64,000 bases of DNA from assembly GCA_037501455.1 (NCBI GenBank), contig CM074856.1, positions 97,330,001 to 97,394,000 on the forward strand. Reading direction: 5' to 3'. Of this stretch, positions 36,083-47,539 are shown piece by piece (within the stretch, counting starts at the first letter, position 1; every line of letters starts with the position of its first letter). Below the pieces are notes generated by a model, which was given only the letters and a program-made list of their open reading frames with translations, made no database searches and had not been told where the DNA came from. The stretch comes from Lantana camara. Lineage: Eukaryota; Streptophyta; Magnoliopsida; Lamiales; Verbenaceae. Position numbers and translations under genes: made by a program.

Positions 36083-36720
36083 TCTGAATCAGCTTGGGCT
36101 TTCTCAGCTAATTTCTGAACCTCGGAATCAATCCTCTGAGCATCAAATAATCTCTGTTTAAGATCTGGTTGAACCGTAATATTCAGAATACTAGCCCTCA
36201 GTCTGAACAACTCATTCTCATCTCCAATCTCCACTTTCACATTGAACACACTAGTTTTCCTACTAAGCGCATCCGCGACCAAATTGGCTTTGCCGGGATG
36301 GTATCGGATTGTACACTCATAATCCGCCAAAAGTTCCATCCAACGCCGTTGTCTCTTGTTCAATTCCTTTTGTGAGAATAAGTATTAGAGACTCTTGTGA
36401 TCGGAAAAGACCTCGAATGAAATTCCATAAAGATAGTGTCTCCACTTACCCAAAGCAAAGATCACTGCCGCTAATTCCAAATCGTGAGTGGGGTAGTTCT
36501 GTTCATGCTCTTTCAATTTCCTTGAGGCATAGGCGATTACTCTTCCATTCTGCATCAACACACATCCCAAACCTTCCTTTGAGGCGTCCGTATAAACTGT
36601 ATATCCTTCTGTACCTTCAGGAAGTGCTAATACAGGAGCGGTGGTCAACTTCTCCTTTAAAAGTTGAAAGCTAGCCTCACATGCCTCATCCCACTCAAAT
36701 TTAACCTCCTTCTTAGTCAA
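36049..36720 (-). pseudogene. Element A RNase H and connection
   Basis: The segment 36385-36720 has the RT end and RNase H start ([35 protein letters not shown]) and ends in a stop after DHKSL, before the expected YLFSQKEL. 36049-36363 continues with [28 protein letters not shown] and the linker to integrase. The stop near 36384 and the frame change into integrase near 36060 break it. Confidence 0.88.
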
Positions 36721-37475
36721 TCGGGTTAAAGGAGCCGCAATCTTCGAAAAATCCTAAACGAATCTCCGATAGTAGCCTGCCAAACCCAAGAAACTCCTTA
36801 CTTCTGAAACATTTTTCGGGCTTTGCCATTGAATAACCGTCTCAATCTTAGAAGGGTCTACTTCCAAACCTTTCCTTGAGATAATATGACCCAGAAATGC
36901 TACCCGATCAATCCAAAACTCGTATTTGCTAAACTTAGCGTACAACCGATGTTCCCTTAAGGTCTCCAACACGAGTCTGAGGTGCCTTGCATGATCCTCC
37001 GGAGTTCTCGAATAAACCAAGATGTCATCGATGAAGATTGCCACAAACTTATCCAAATAGGGCCGGAAAATTCGATGCATCATATCCATAAAAAGCAGCC
37101 GGAGCATTAGTCAGTCCAAAAGGCATCACTACGAACTCGTAGTGTCCATACCGGGTGTTAAATCCCGTCTTCGGAATGTCCTCTTCCCGGATCTTCAATT
37201 GATAATATCCTTGTCTCAAGTCCAATTTTGAGTAAACCCCCGAACCTTGTAACATGTCGAATAAATCCTCAATATGGGGCAAAGGATACTTATTCTTTAC
37301 AGTCATCCGATTGAGCTCTCGGTAATCTATACACATTCTTAAGGTTCCATCCTTTTTCTTAACAAAGAGAACCGGAGCACCCCAAGGTGACGAACTTGGC
37401 CGTATATATCCAACTTTGAGCAATTCCTCTAATTGAATCGTTAACTCTTTCAATTCGGCCGGTGCCATCCGATAC
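36721..37475 (-). pseudogene. Element A reverse transcriptase
   Basis: RT starts around 37475 and runs in the gag frame through [26 protein letters not shown] (first catalytic Asp) and [13 protein letters not shown] frame change near 37095 then shifts it to the 36754-37107 frame with FIDDILVYS, the catalytic DD pair intact, and FLGHIIS. That frame ends in a stop after YYRRFV at 36753. One frame change and one stop inactivate an otherwise well conserved enzyme. Confidence 0.9.
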
Positions 37476-38851
37476 GGAGTCTTAGAATACGGTGTGGATC
37501 CTGGATATAAGTCGATAACAAACTCGATCTCACGGTCTGGTGGTAAGGAACTCAAATTTTCCGGAAACACTTCGGAAAAATCCTTCACAACCGTGGTATC
37601 CTCCAACTTAACTTGATCTTTCGGCCTATTCAGAAAGTAAGCAATAAATCCCGTTGCTCCTTCTCTCATCAACTTATGAGCTTCCATATAAGACAAGAGA
37701 GATACCGTTCTTGATCTACTACCAATCACCAATTCATCACCCAAAATCACCTTCTTCGCAAAACAATCAACATTGGCCCGATGCCTGTACAACCAGTCCA
37801 TACCCAAGATAACTCCATACCTCTTCATAGGCATAACAATTAAATCCGTCGGATATTCTTTCCCTTCAATCAGAACTGAACACTCCCGAACCAACTGATC
37901 TGTCTGAAGACTACCACCAATTGGCGAACTTACCAAATAACAAGAAGAAAGACAGATAACAGGCAAGCACAGAGTAGCAACTATATCACAAGAAATAAAG
38001 GAATGCGTGGCACTCGGATCAAAGAGTGCATGAATGCTCATGTTATGTATGCATAGGGTACCTTCTACCACTGCCGTGGGATTAATCTCTGCATCTTGCT
38101 CTTCACCTTCGAGGGCATAAGCACGGGCCGGGATCATTGGCCTTTGAACTCGTCTTTGAAATTCGGGGTTCCTGTAGGGACATGTCTTCGCCATATGGTC
38201 GCCTTTTCCACATATGAGGCACAATTTCAACCTTCTTAGACAATTATTGTAGGTATGGGTCGGTCCCCCGCAATAAGTACGTGGAGGTACATCCGAGCGT
38301 GAATTTGTAGATGCCGGTGCCATAGGTAGAGCTTTCGGTCGAGTCGGTACGGCCTGAGAACCTTGTCCTCCAAACCAAGGCTTCTTAAAAGGACCTTTAG
38401 GTGGGGGACTAGCTTGAATCATCGGCCTCTTTCCCGAATTCGATCCGGAACCTCTTCCCATTGGAGCTCTAAAAGTCGAATCCTTCTTCTTGAATTCCTC
38501 CTCTTGCGTAGTAAACTGTCGGACTCCAGATATCCTCTCTAACCGAATCAACCAACCCTCCGAGACCGCATCACCGATAGAACCAGAAAATCGAGGGGGG
38601 TTGTAGCTCAGAAACACCCCATGAGGGTCTCTATTATTATTATGATTTGGTGGAGGCGCCGGTTGTTCTGCTTGTTGTGGTGGGGGAGCTTGAGCCCTCC
38701 TATGCTCGACATAGTTAAAAACCGCTTCCATAAAATTCCCCAAGTCCATCAGTGGTGCTTGTGGTTGGGGTGGAGGCGTAGAAGATCGATCATGATGACG
38801 ACGGTGTCCTGGAGATCTCTCACGATGTCTACGTGGAGGCATCCTGTTCAA
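37476..38851 (-). pseudogene. Element A gag and protease with internal deletion
   Basis: Starts at an ATG at 38851 ([14 protein letters not shown]; a second ATG follows at residue 4). Residues 1-105 are the usual basic and proline-rich N-terminus up to WLIRLERI, but then the frame jumps to [10 protein letters not shown], which normally follows the main capsid domain: roughly 150-200 residues expected in this family are missing. Knuckle 1 (residues 191-204) has Arg instead of its first Cys; knuckle 2 (211-224) is a normal CCHC. The protease motif reads [11 protein letters not shown] (D278), where Asp-Ser-Gly is expected, so the Ser and Gly are changed. The frame itself is open through to RT, so the deletion kept the phase. 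Confidence 0.88.
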
Positions 38852-39012
38852 GAAACACTGAAATGCATGCTATTTTTAGTCCATGCATGCAAGTGCAATT
38901 AATTCGATCAAAATTCAAGATTCAAAGCACACAAGCACGTAAACAATGCATATGCAACACATTGACAAGTTGTTCCTAAAGCCGAACGACTTAACTGACT
39001 CAACACGACACT

Positions 39013-39048
39013 AGAGCCCGGGTTTTGCAACCCTAAGCTCTGATACCA
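39013..39048 (-). other. Primer binding site of element A with overlapping GCAA-loop hairpin
   Basis: The minus strand reads TGGTATCAGAGC (39037-39048), 8 bp after the LTR end. The last bases pair into a hairpin (39013-39041): outer arms AGAGC/GCTCT, inner GGGTT/AACCC around the loop GCAA. Confidence 0.88.
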
Positions 39049-39173
39049 CATAAGGATGTAGCACCCGAGCGTAAGGTACCACATCCCCCGCACCGAGACC
39101 CGACTCGTATATGAAATGGAAGTCCATACACGTGCCAAATCCACGGCGAACGGGGACACAACACACATGCTAT

Positions 39174-39520
39174 GCTAGGCGGGACTAACCCTTAAACCAA
39201 TCAACTCAAGAATCATAAAATCAGAGTTAAAATAAAACGCGGAAGAAAGAATAACATAGCATATATACAATGAGCCACCAAGCTCCAAAAATAGATATAC
39301 AAAAGCATTCAAATATCCAACGGCACTCACGGCCTACAAAATCATAACGCTCCAAGAATAAACTATGATCATATACAAAAGTAATGAGAGTATGAACGTA
39401 TGAGACTGAAAAGAAGTGCTAAACATAAATGCAAGACCTAGACGACTTGTATTCCCGCCTAGCACTCCTATACCTGCACAAAACAACTGAAAACAACCGG
39501 GTTCAGTCTAAAAGAGACTG
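39174..39520 (-). repeat. Long-spaced inverted repeat and CAGTCT hairpin, A 5' LTR
   Basis: GCTAGGCGG (39174-39182), CCGCCTAGC (39455-39463) and CAGTCT-AAAAG-AGACTG (39504-39520). Confidence 0.8.
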
Positions 39521-40897
39521 GTTGGTATAAAAACGGGGCATAAGATATATAATATCGCATAAATTAAACACATACATGCAAGCCCTAATCCCGTGTGAAG
39601 TTTGATAAGAATTTACCAAGTGGTTAGAACAAAAGGAAAACATCAACGGGATTACGACGTTCATATTCATTCATAATTGTTCAAGGGTTTAAGCTCGGCG
39701 AGTGAGCGTACACAATCTCCAACCTTCTCCTCGTGTAATCATATCATAATTATTGGTTGTCATACATATCTTTCGTGCACATACATAAATGATCATAATC
39801 ATACATATACACCTTCTTCCTCCGGGTGGTGGACAAGTTAGCTAGACCTGACCACCGGTCCATACATAATGGCTAGTGAGGTACATGAATCCTCAAAAGC
39901 CCGACTAGCATTTCCTCGTCAAAACTCCTAACGAGGTCCGTTTCGTCGTAAATTTGGTTGGAACTAGTGTATGGGATCACCGTCGGCCCTTGCCTCCCCG
40001 GATTGCCACATACACTAAGTCCCTGGGCCCGCGAACATAACATACATGCAATCTCGCCAAAACATAAGGTAGGATTTCATAATTAAAAGGGGTCATACGT
40101 TTGAAATCATTTACCCGAAATGACTCGATATATATATAAATATACTCTTTTGGCTTAAAACCTTTCACATAAGGGATATATCGGGTCACTTTAACTAGTA
40201 GAAGAAAAACCCACCTTTTCCAAAGCAAAAGAAAGGCACAAGCGTCTCAAGGCTCGCCCTTGTCTCCGACCAAACCCGAATCTGTGCAAAAGAAAAGGTA
40301 TGAGACTCAATGACCACATATGACGCTCGGCAATGAAGTGAGTATGACATGAATGCATGAATGATCATGTTATATCATAAAAATATTCATGTGCACTATT
40401 AAGATATTTAAAACATATAATCAAATCATTCGTTCATATATTTCATTCAATTTCATAAATTCATAAATTCATAATGCATATCAATTAATTCAAGAATTCA
40501 TTTAATAAGCATAACACATAATATTCATATTCACATTTAGGAATAAAATAAATAAAACGTTCAATCAATAGTCGTTAAATTAAAATACGTGAAATAGAAA
40601 TCAATTAATTTCAAGAATTAAATTAAATCAAATAATATTTAAAATATATAATAAATATATATAATATAATAAGTATATAATAACATATAATAACATATAA
40701 TATACATATATACATAAACACGTAGCTACATGCATGCACACACACACAAATATGTATACTATATATATTCATGCATGCAACTCAAATAACAACCATGCAC
40801 ACACAACTCACAGCCATGCATGCAACACACACACTGCACAGAAATATAACAGCAGCAACCACATAGCAAACGCAGGCAAATGAGTCGAGAAACACGG

Positions 40898-41022
40898 GGT
40901 GACACCCCCGTGTCACCTCCCAAGCCTAGACCAAGACACCCCCGTGTCTCGGTAAAGAAATCCCAGGCCCAGACAGCACCCCCGTTCCTCGCCGGAACTG
41001 GCAAAAACGGCACCCCCGTGCC
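40898..41022 (-). repeat. Palindrome cluster in A 5' LTR (two pairs)
   Basis: GGTGACAC-CCCC-GTGTCACC (40898-40917), CCAAGACAC-CCCC with GTGTCTCGG (40931-40952; one mismatch), GCAC-CCCC-GTTC (spacer 40980-40983) and GGCAC-CCCC-GTGCC (41009-41022). Centres are 34, 40 and 34 bp apart. Confidence 0.9.
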
Positions 41023-42654
41023 TCGCACCAGCAACCTCCCCTGCCGGACAGCAAATAACGCAGAAACAGGGCAGCTAATTAACGCAGAAATGCAAGCAAC
41101 AAAGGCAGCTAAACAAGGCATAAATGGCAGTAAAAACTCAACAAGAACACATGCTAAAAGGCCACGAAAATGACAGCAAAAAGGAAGAAGGAAACTCAGC
41201 AAATTGACAGTAAGAAAACCAGCGTGAAAACAGGGCAAAACTCGAAGAAAAACAGGGCAAGCCTACACTCAAATAATCCGACTCATTTCAGGACCTTAAG
41301 GCCATCAAATGTGCAGCAAAACAACATAAATCCAACACATAATTCAGTTCTAAAAGTGATCAACCAAGAGGAGAAAGCATGCGTGACCTTCATGTAGAAA
41401 TTTCTCAAAAAGTCATAAATGATATCTCATAAATATCTCAACTACCATGAAATCAATGACCATAAATGATATGAGGATGTCAAAACAATCAATCTCAAGC
41501 TTGGAATCAATCAAAACCATGTAAAATCGAAGGAGATCAAGAAATGCCCAAAATTACTCCATTTTCGGAAAAACAACCCAGAATGATGAAACCATGCTCA
41601 AACTCATGAATGAAAGGATGAAAATGATCAGAAATAAACATATAATACAATCCTAAACTTACCTTGTTGATTGGAAGAAGTTTGGATGAGATTTGAGCTC
41701 CAAAATCTCCAAGGGAGGAAGGGTTATGGGACTGGAATGAAGAGCAGTAGCTTTGGCTGGTGTTTGGGGATTGTGTGAGGGTTAGCTTGGTTAGGGCTTG
41801 ATATGTCATGATCGGTGGTTGATTTAGGGATCTAAATAATCAAACCATGGTTAATTTGGTTATAGTTTGGATAAGATATGGCTAATTTTGCACAACAAGG
41901 TCAAATTGGTCGCCGATTCGTTTTTCGGTTGAATTTCGGAGGTTCAAATGACTTAGGAAAAATATAAGGCTAAGTTTACTAAACTCGAATTTTCGTTACG
42001 AGTTCAGCGGAGTTGGCGGAACTCGAATCCGAGTTCCCGAGCTCAAGATATTAAATTCGGAACCAAGGGTACGCTAAGTGCTCGTTAGCCCCCGATTTGG
42101 TTCCTCGATTCAAATTAAATTCGTTGACATAACAAATAAATACGAAAACATAAACCGAGCATAAAATCATATTCATAACACATATATTTACGACATACTA
42201 TAAATTCGTGGCAATTCGATATCATTTCATACAAGAACGAAGCTCAAAATTAATAATATGCTCAATCCATGCAATTCATGCATAAATTATAAAATTCCAT
42301 GCAAAAATTATAATTCCCATGCAAAATTTAAATAAATAAATAAATTCTAATTTTAAATAAATCAAATTAGGTCACGTAATTAATTAGCTAAAACATGATT
42401 AATTAACATAACACTTAATGAGCACAATCATTAAATTAATAATAAAATAAATAATCATATACATATATATACGAAATATATATATAAAATTAATAATAAA
42501 TTAAAATAATATATAATAAAATAAAATAATAACGATTATAATAAAATTAAATACAAAACACGTAAAAACAATTAATTCGCGCAAATTGGTAAACACATAC
42601 GTCGTACCTTTACGTCCGAAAAGTCGGGGCGTTACAATATCGCCCCTGCTCACT

Positions 42655-43030
42655 CAGTCTTCTAGACTGACCCTCTCCCTCCCCAACCTTTCAGTGCGCA
42701 GGTTTGGCTTTGGAGTCTCGAGCTAGGCGGAGTGTGTTGAGTCTTTGAGTTGGTTAAGTTAAGTTAGAAGAGTCTTTACACTCACATATGTATCTCAGTT
42801 ATGTATGATCCAATTCCACAATATTGAACTTGAATCTTATGTATTTGTCATTGAATTACTTTATCATACTGGGTAATGAATTAAAAGAGGCCTGAGGAGC
42901 CCAAGACTGCTTGCGGTTTGTGTGTTTAATTTCTGCAGGCCCGTGGCCAATACATGTGTTTGAATCTAGTTCTCCGTTGCGTTATGTCTTATTGATTGAT
43001 TGTAATTGCAGGGTCTAAGTTCCGCCTAGC
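42655..43030 (+). repeat. CAGTCT hairpin and long-spaced inverted repeat, LTR I
   Basis: CAGTCT-TCT-AGACTG (42655-42669), GCTAGGCGG (42722-42730) and CCGCCTAGC (43022-43030). Confidence 0.78.
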
Positions 43031-43159
43031 TTAGGAGAGTTATTTTATTTGTCTCTCGTTCGCTATGGTTTGATACGGGTGCGGACTCCCCATTTTGTTA
43101 CTCGTGTTGAGCCATAGTGACGGGGATGTGGTGCCTCAGGTGCGGGGTGCTACAAAAAT

Positions 43160-43423
43160 CCCGGCTATTTATCATCCATTGAATTTTAATCCAAGTTGAC
43201 TTCTAGTTCTCGTTAGTTTAATCGTTTATTTTAAGTTAAATTATTATTAGTTTAATCTAAAACTTGATAACCCCCCCTATTTTAATTGTTCATTTCATTT
43301 CGTGGCGTATTAAAATATTTCAAACTCATCCAATCCCCGTGGATCGATACCCGTTGCCACTATTTTACCATTTAATCGTGTGCAACATTTGGGATTTATT
43401 TTTGGTGGCTTCGACACCCATCA
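43160..43423 (+). mobile_element. Athila H 5' LTR, second part
   Basis: Continues the LTR after solo LTR I and its TSD. It ends at 43423 in ATCA, the complement of the LTR start TGAT. Total 5' LTR length without the insertion is about 1.51 kb. Confidence 0.82.
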
Positions 43424-43428
43424 ATTTT

Positions 43429-43446
43429 TGGTGTCGTTGCCGGGGA
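43429..43446 (+). other. Primer binding site of Athila H
   Basis: TGGTGTCGTTGCCGGGGA lies 5 bp after the LTR. Athila-group elements have TGGCGCCGTTGCCGGGGA-like sites, described as complementary to an aspartate tRNA; this copy has one or two changes. Confidence 0.75.
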
Positions 43447-43477
43447 TCGGTTTTTAATTGATTTTGTTTCTTTTCTT

Positions 43478-45067
43478 ATGCCTAGGAACCTTCGTTCGGG
43501 ATAACTTGTTGCATACGATCCCGAGATTGAAAAAACCGCTAAGAAGATTAGAAAGTGGACAAGACAAAGGAAAGAACGAGCAGCAGTTGGTGAAAGTTCG
43601 AGTCTGTTTGAGCTGGATTCTGACGTTGAAACTGAACAACAGTTACAACTTGAAGAACAGACTATCAGCAAACCTGACAGTGATCACAATCAGGATATGG
43701 CTCATAACGGAACGCTTCGGGAGCTTGCCCGACCTACTGAAGCACAACAGCCACTGTGTATAACCTTTCCAAAACTGCAAGAAGCCTTCATTGAAGTCAG
43801 GCCTCATCCATTTATTGCCAACCCTTCGTGGGAAGGAGAATGAAGATCCAAATAAGCATTTGAAAGAGTTCCACCTTGTGTGCACATCCATGAAGCCACA
43901 AAACGTCACGGAGGATCAAATTAAGCTGGGGGCCTTCCTATTCTCATTGTAAGATGTAGATAAGGATTGGTTGTATTACTTACCTTCGGGTACGGTCACT
44001 ACTTGGGCTGAAATGTCGAAACAATTTCTCGAGAGATACTTTCCAGCTTCTCGCGCTACAAACATCAGGCGAGAAATTTGTGGAGTTAAACAAAAATATT
44101 CCGAAAGTCTCTATGAATATTGGGAAAGGTTCAAGAGATTGCTAGCAAGTTGCCCCCAACATGGAATTTCAGATCAATTAGTCATTCAATACTTTTACGA
44201 GGGCCTAACTCCGATGGAACGCCGAATGATGGATGCGGCAAGTGGTGGAGCTATTGTTAGCAAGACCCCTGCTGAAGCTAGAGAGTTGATATCAACCATG
44301 GCAGTAAATTCTCAACAATTTGGAGCTCGGCAGGATATACCAAGGACGGTGAATGAGGTAAAAGCAAATTCACTTGACGATATTAAATCTTTGCTAACAA
44401 CCTTGGTGCAGAAAATGAATGTAGGTACTAATCCACTAGTGAGAGTATGTGGCATTTGCACTAGCCCCAAGCACCCAACCGATGTGTGCCCAACGCTCCA
44501 TGAAGAGACTTCCGCAAATGTAAATGCCATAGATTTTCAGCAGAGAAAGTTTGATCCTTATTCGAACACTTACAACCCCGGATGGAAGTACCACCCGAAT
44601 TTCAGCTATGCCAATAACCAACCAAATAATCAGAATTTCCGTCTACCGCCCCTATCGCAGCCAAGACCACAACACCCTCAGGGTTCAGGTACGCCTCTTA
44701 GTGAAATTGTTCGTTTGTTAGCTACTAATATCGAGAAATATCAACATGACACGATGAACAGGATTCAAAAGATAGAGGACACTATAAAAACCATGGAGAC
44801 TCATATGGGACAAATTGCATCATTTGTTAGCAAATTGGAGACCCAAGGCAAGCTACCGTCGCAAACACACGACCCTAGACACAATGTGAGTATGATTGTG
44901 TTGTGAAGCGGGAAGGAATTACAGCCTCCAGTAGATAGGAATTCGGAACATGATCAGGTACAGGGATCCCGTGCAGAAATTGAAAAGGAGATTGAGAAGG
45001 AGCCTACCAGTGATAACGGACAGACTTCCAGACAGGCTGAAATCACTCAGAAGCCTAAGCCACTGGT
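43478..45067 (+). pseudogene. Athila H gag
   Basis: The ATG at 43478 opens MPRNLRSG and then meets a stop; other frames continue (IEKTAKKIRKW, then KHLKEFHLVCTSMKP near 43853-43900). The best frame, 43971-44906, holds the capsid core: YYLPSGTVTTWAEM, YFPASRATNIRREI, LYEYWERFKRLLASCP, YEGLTPMERRMMDAASGG. A single knuckle C-x2-C-x4-H-x4-C lies at 44448-44489 (CGIC...HPTDVC), and a probable coiled coil (MNRIQKIEDTIKTMETHMGQI) at 44755-44817. Stops and at least two frame changes inactivate it. The C-terminus is cut by solo LTR J. Confidence 0.88.
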
Positions 45068-45193
45068 AGTACTGTAACACCCGGAACGCCAGGCGCCACA
45101 TCCCCCGCACCATAGCTCCAATCCACATCTGAAACGATCAATCCATACATAAACCGAAGCTACGGCGAACGGGAGACAATAAAAAAACGCAAG

Positions 45194-45491
45194 GCTAGGC
45201 GGGTACCCTCAAAACAAACTAAAACAACTCAGAGCAATAAAATAGCGGAAGCAAAGCATTCAATACATATAGGTACCATATTTACATATTTACTTATAGG
45301 TACCGCCAATTCATATCATTACAATATTAATCCAAGTATAATTCAAGATATACTACAAAATAACTAGTATCAACACAAGTACAATGTATGAAGGTGCAGT
45401 GCTAGACCCGAATAAAAGACACGAGACTCTAATTCCCGCCTAGCACGAACCTGCAAAACTGAAAAGTTGAGGTGTCAGTCCAAACGGACTG
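45194..45491 (-). repeat. Long-spaced inverted repeat and CAGTCC hairpin, LTR J
   Basis: GCTAGGCGG (45194-45202), CCGCCTAGC (45436-45444) and CAGTCC-AAAC-GGACTG (45476-45491). The hairpin's sixth pair is C-G here and T-A in A, C, F and I, a compensatory change. Confidence 0.78.
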
Positions 45492-46413
45492 AGCGAGGGG
45501 TATAAATAAATATATGCGCACGTACATGCAAGTTACAACCTCGGGTAATAATTTTTAGGAAATCAAACACAATTATTAGAGTAGAAGGTACTATCGCCCG
45601 AGATTACAACTAATTCAATTTATCAATTAATTCAGTTCAATGCAATCAATAGGTGGCCCGACGAGTGAGGGCAATTCTCCAACCTTACTCCGACCGTGTA
45701 CAATCAATCAATTATTAGGTGATTAGGTGATCAAGCAATTATTTACTGTACACAATTAGCAGTTTCAGTCCATCCTTCTTCCTCCGGGTGATGGTAGGAT
45801 TGCAAGGCCCCACCATCCAATCAGTCTGGGCAGAGGGTACATGAATCCCTAAGCCCGTAACTCCTTCCTCCCCTAATCTCCTAGGGGGTTCAGGGGTCAT
45901 CCCATTTGGTGAGGATAGCACTCGAGTTACCCGTCAGCCCATGCTTTCCCGGTTGGCTCGAGCCACTATCCTCGGGCCCACAGTGCAATTCAATGACTCG
46001 CCAAAACAATCAATCAATCAATCGGTTTTGCTAAATCATTTGAAAATCATAAAGTTCGCAAACTATAGATATACATATATACATTTTGGCCGAAATAGTC
46101 ACATAGGGGTTGTAAGGGTTCTATTTATCTAGAATTTAAACCTCACCTTGACAAACGAACCAAAAAAGAAGCCAGAGAACACCCTACGGAGCGGGCTCCA
46201 CGAAATCGGGACCGTGATCTGTGCAACAAGGACAAGTGTGAAATAAGACTCGACTCGAATGAACCAATTATGACGAACGGCAAAGTCATGCACCAATATG
46301 TTATGCAATAACGATTTAATGAATGTCAAATACGAGCATGATTGTCAATAAACCAAGTATAAAACACATATAAGTACAGCCATGCACGCAAAACAATATG
46401 CATGAAAGCAGAG

Positions 46414-46622
46414 GGTGACACGCCCTTGCCACCAAAATACACTAAGCTGTGACACCCCCATGTCACAGTACAGCGAGCAACATGCATGTGAACAGAAGGT
46501 GACACGCCCGTGTCACCATTACAAAGCAATCCGTGACACCCCCGTGTCACGGTACAGAAACTCACACCATCAAGCACCCCCGTGTCACGCTGAAGAAGGA
46601 AAAAGTGACACCCCCATGTCAA
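46414..46622 (-). repeat. Palindrome cluster in solo LTR J (three pairs)
   Basis: Six units with GTGACAC/GTGTCAC arms and spacers GCCC, CCCC, GCCC, CCCC, CCCC, CCCC; centres 46423.5, 46457.5, 46507.5, 46541.5, 46579.5 and 46613.5 (34, 50, 34, 38 and 34 bp apart). Best units: GGTGACAC-GCCC-GTGTCACC (46498-46517) and arms CCGTGACAC/GTGTCACGG around CCCC (46531-46552). Confidence 0.9.
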
Positions 46623-47539
46623 CTGCGCGTAACAGAAAAACAGGGCAACTCGGACAACCACAAAATCCAACCAAAACACCAAATTCAATCCAATATAAAT
46701 GATCAAACACAATATATACATAATATACTTCAACTATACAACGATCAAACCAATAAATATGCATCTATTCACCAAGAATTAGGCCACAAGACCCCATAAT
46801 TATTCATATACTCCAACTTTCACATATCCTCATGTTTCATGCAAGAAATGAAGGAAATATGAGCTAAACATGCTTCTAGTCATGAATACACATGAAATTA
46901 TCAAGCTAACATCAAACCCTACTCATATAGCCAATCAAGAAATTCAATCAATTCTCATGTTATACCTTGAAATGAAAGAAGAATGAGATGAGGATGAAGA
47001 GATGAAGATGTTGATGCTTCTAGCTTCAAAGTTCCTCAAAATAGCTTGGATTATGAGATGAATTCTTCTCCTTGAGGTGTAGAAACCGATCCTTAGTGTG
47101 TGTGTGTGTGTTCTTGTATGAAAATGTATGTATGAGCAATTGATGGAAGAGATACATATACAGGATATATTATATCATCCACTAGCATAACAAATGCACC
47201 CAAATTGCAAACAAGTCCCTAGGTTATTTAAATGAATGCAATCAAGTATCATCTCTAACAATTAGACATTTAACTCCCAATTTATGAAATGCAATTAAGT
47301 CCATAAATTTAATGAAATGATCAATTAAAGTCACATAATACAATTAAGCACACTATCACTTAATTCATGAATTTCACATTAAAACTAATTCATATAAATA
47401 CATAGGAATGTATAATGCACATAGTAATGTAATGAAATTATAGTAAGCAAGTAAATATATAAAATTAAACCCCCAACTCCCGAAGACCCGCACGTGGCGT
47501 GCTTACCTGAACTTCCAGAATTTGGGGCGTCACAAGTAC

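Larger units (their letters stand above)
31097..42636 (-). mobile_element. Complete chromovirus A (Tekay/Del type), 11.5 kb
   Basis: It has two LTRs of 3567 and 3580 bp around a 4393 bp internal region, with 5 bp duplications ATATC at 31092-31096 and 42637-42641. Minus-strand order: 5' LTR (39057-42636), primer site, gag, protease, RT, RNase H, integrase with C-terminal chromodomain, polypurine tract, 3' LTR (31097-34663). The chromodomain and the gag-pol layout place it in the Tekay/Del chromoviruses. The coding part is defective (gag deletion, protease motif change, two stops, two frame changes) although the LTRs are nearly identical. Confidence 0.95.
39057..42636 (-). repeat. Element A 5' LTR
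   Basis: 3580 bp, TGTAACGCCCCG...GGGTGCTACA on the minus strand, near-identical to 31097-34663. It lies next to the primer site, which makes it the 5' LTR. Confidence 0.95.
27701..43154 (+). mobile_element. Solo LTR I with TSD AAAAT, split by element A
   Basis: The LTR is TGTAACGCCCCGG...GGGGTGCTACA, made of 27701-31096 and 42642-43154, 3909 bp in total, nearly the same length as LTR C and homologous to it. Perfect 5 bp duplications AAAAT lie at 27696-27700 and 43155-43159, so it is a solo LTR inserted in Athila's 5' LTR. Element A and its ATATC duplication lie inside it. Both flanks of A align with one continuous stretch of LTR C (about 9660-9850), which confirms the nesting. Confidence 0.93.
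45073..47534 (-). mobile_element. Solo LTR J with TSD AGTAC
   Basis: A 2462 bp LTR on the minus strand, TGTGACGCCCCAAATTC...GGGTGTTACA, with perfect duplications AGTAC at 45068-45072 and 47535-47539. It separates Athila's gag from its protease. It is shorter than the other chromovirus-type LTRs here but has the same blocks (palindromes, CAGTCC hairpin, GCTAGGCGG repeat). The open frames at 45941-46799 are chance frames. Confidence 0.93.

Noticed and set aside
46414..46622. Regularly spaced short palindromic repeats that look like a CRISPR array
   Set aside because: The units are 14-22 bp with partly different arms, the intervals are not unique spacers of constant length, and they lie in a plant LTR with no cas genes. 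They are reported as LTR palindromes instead.
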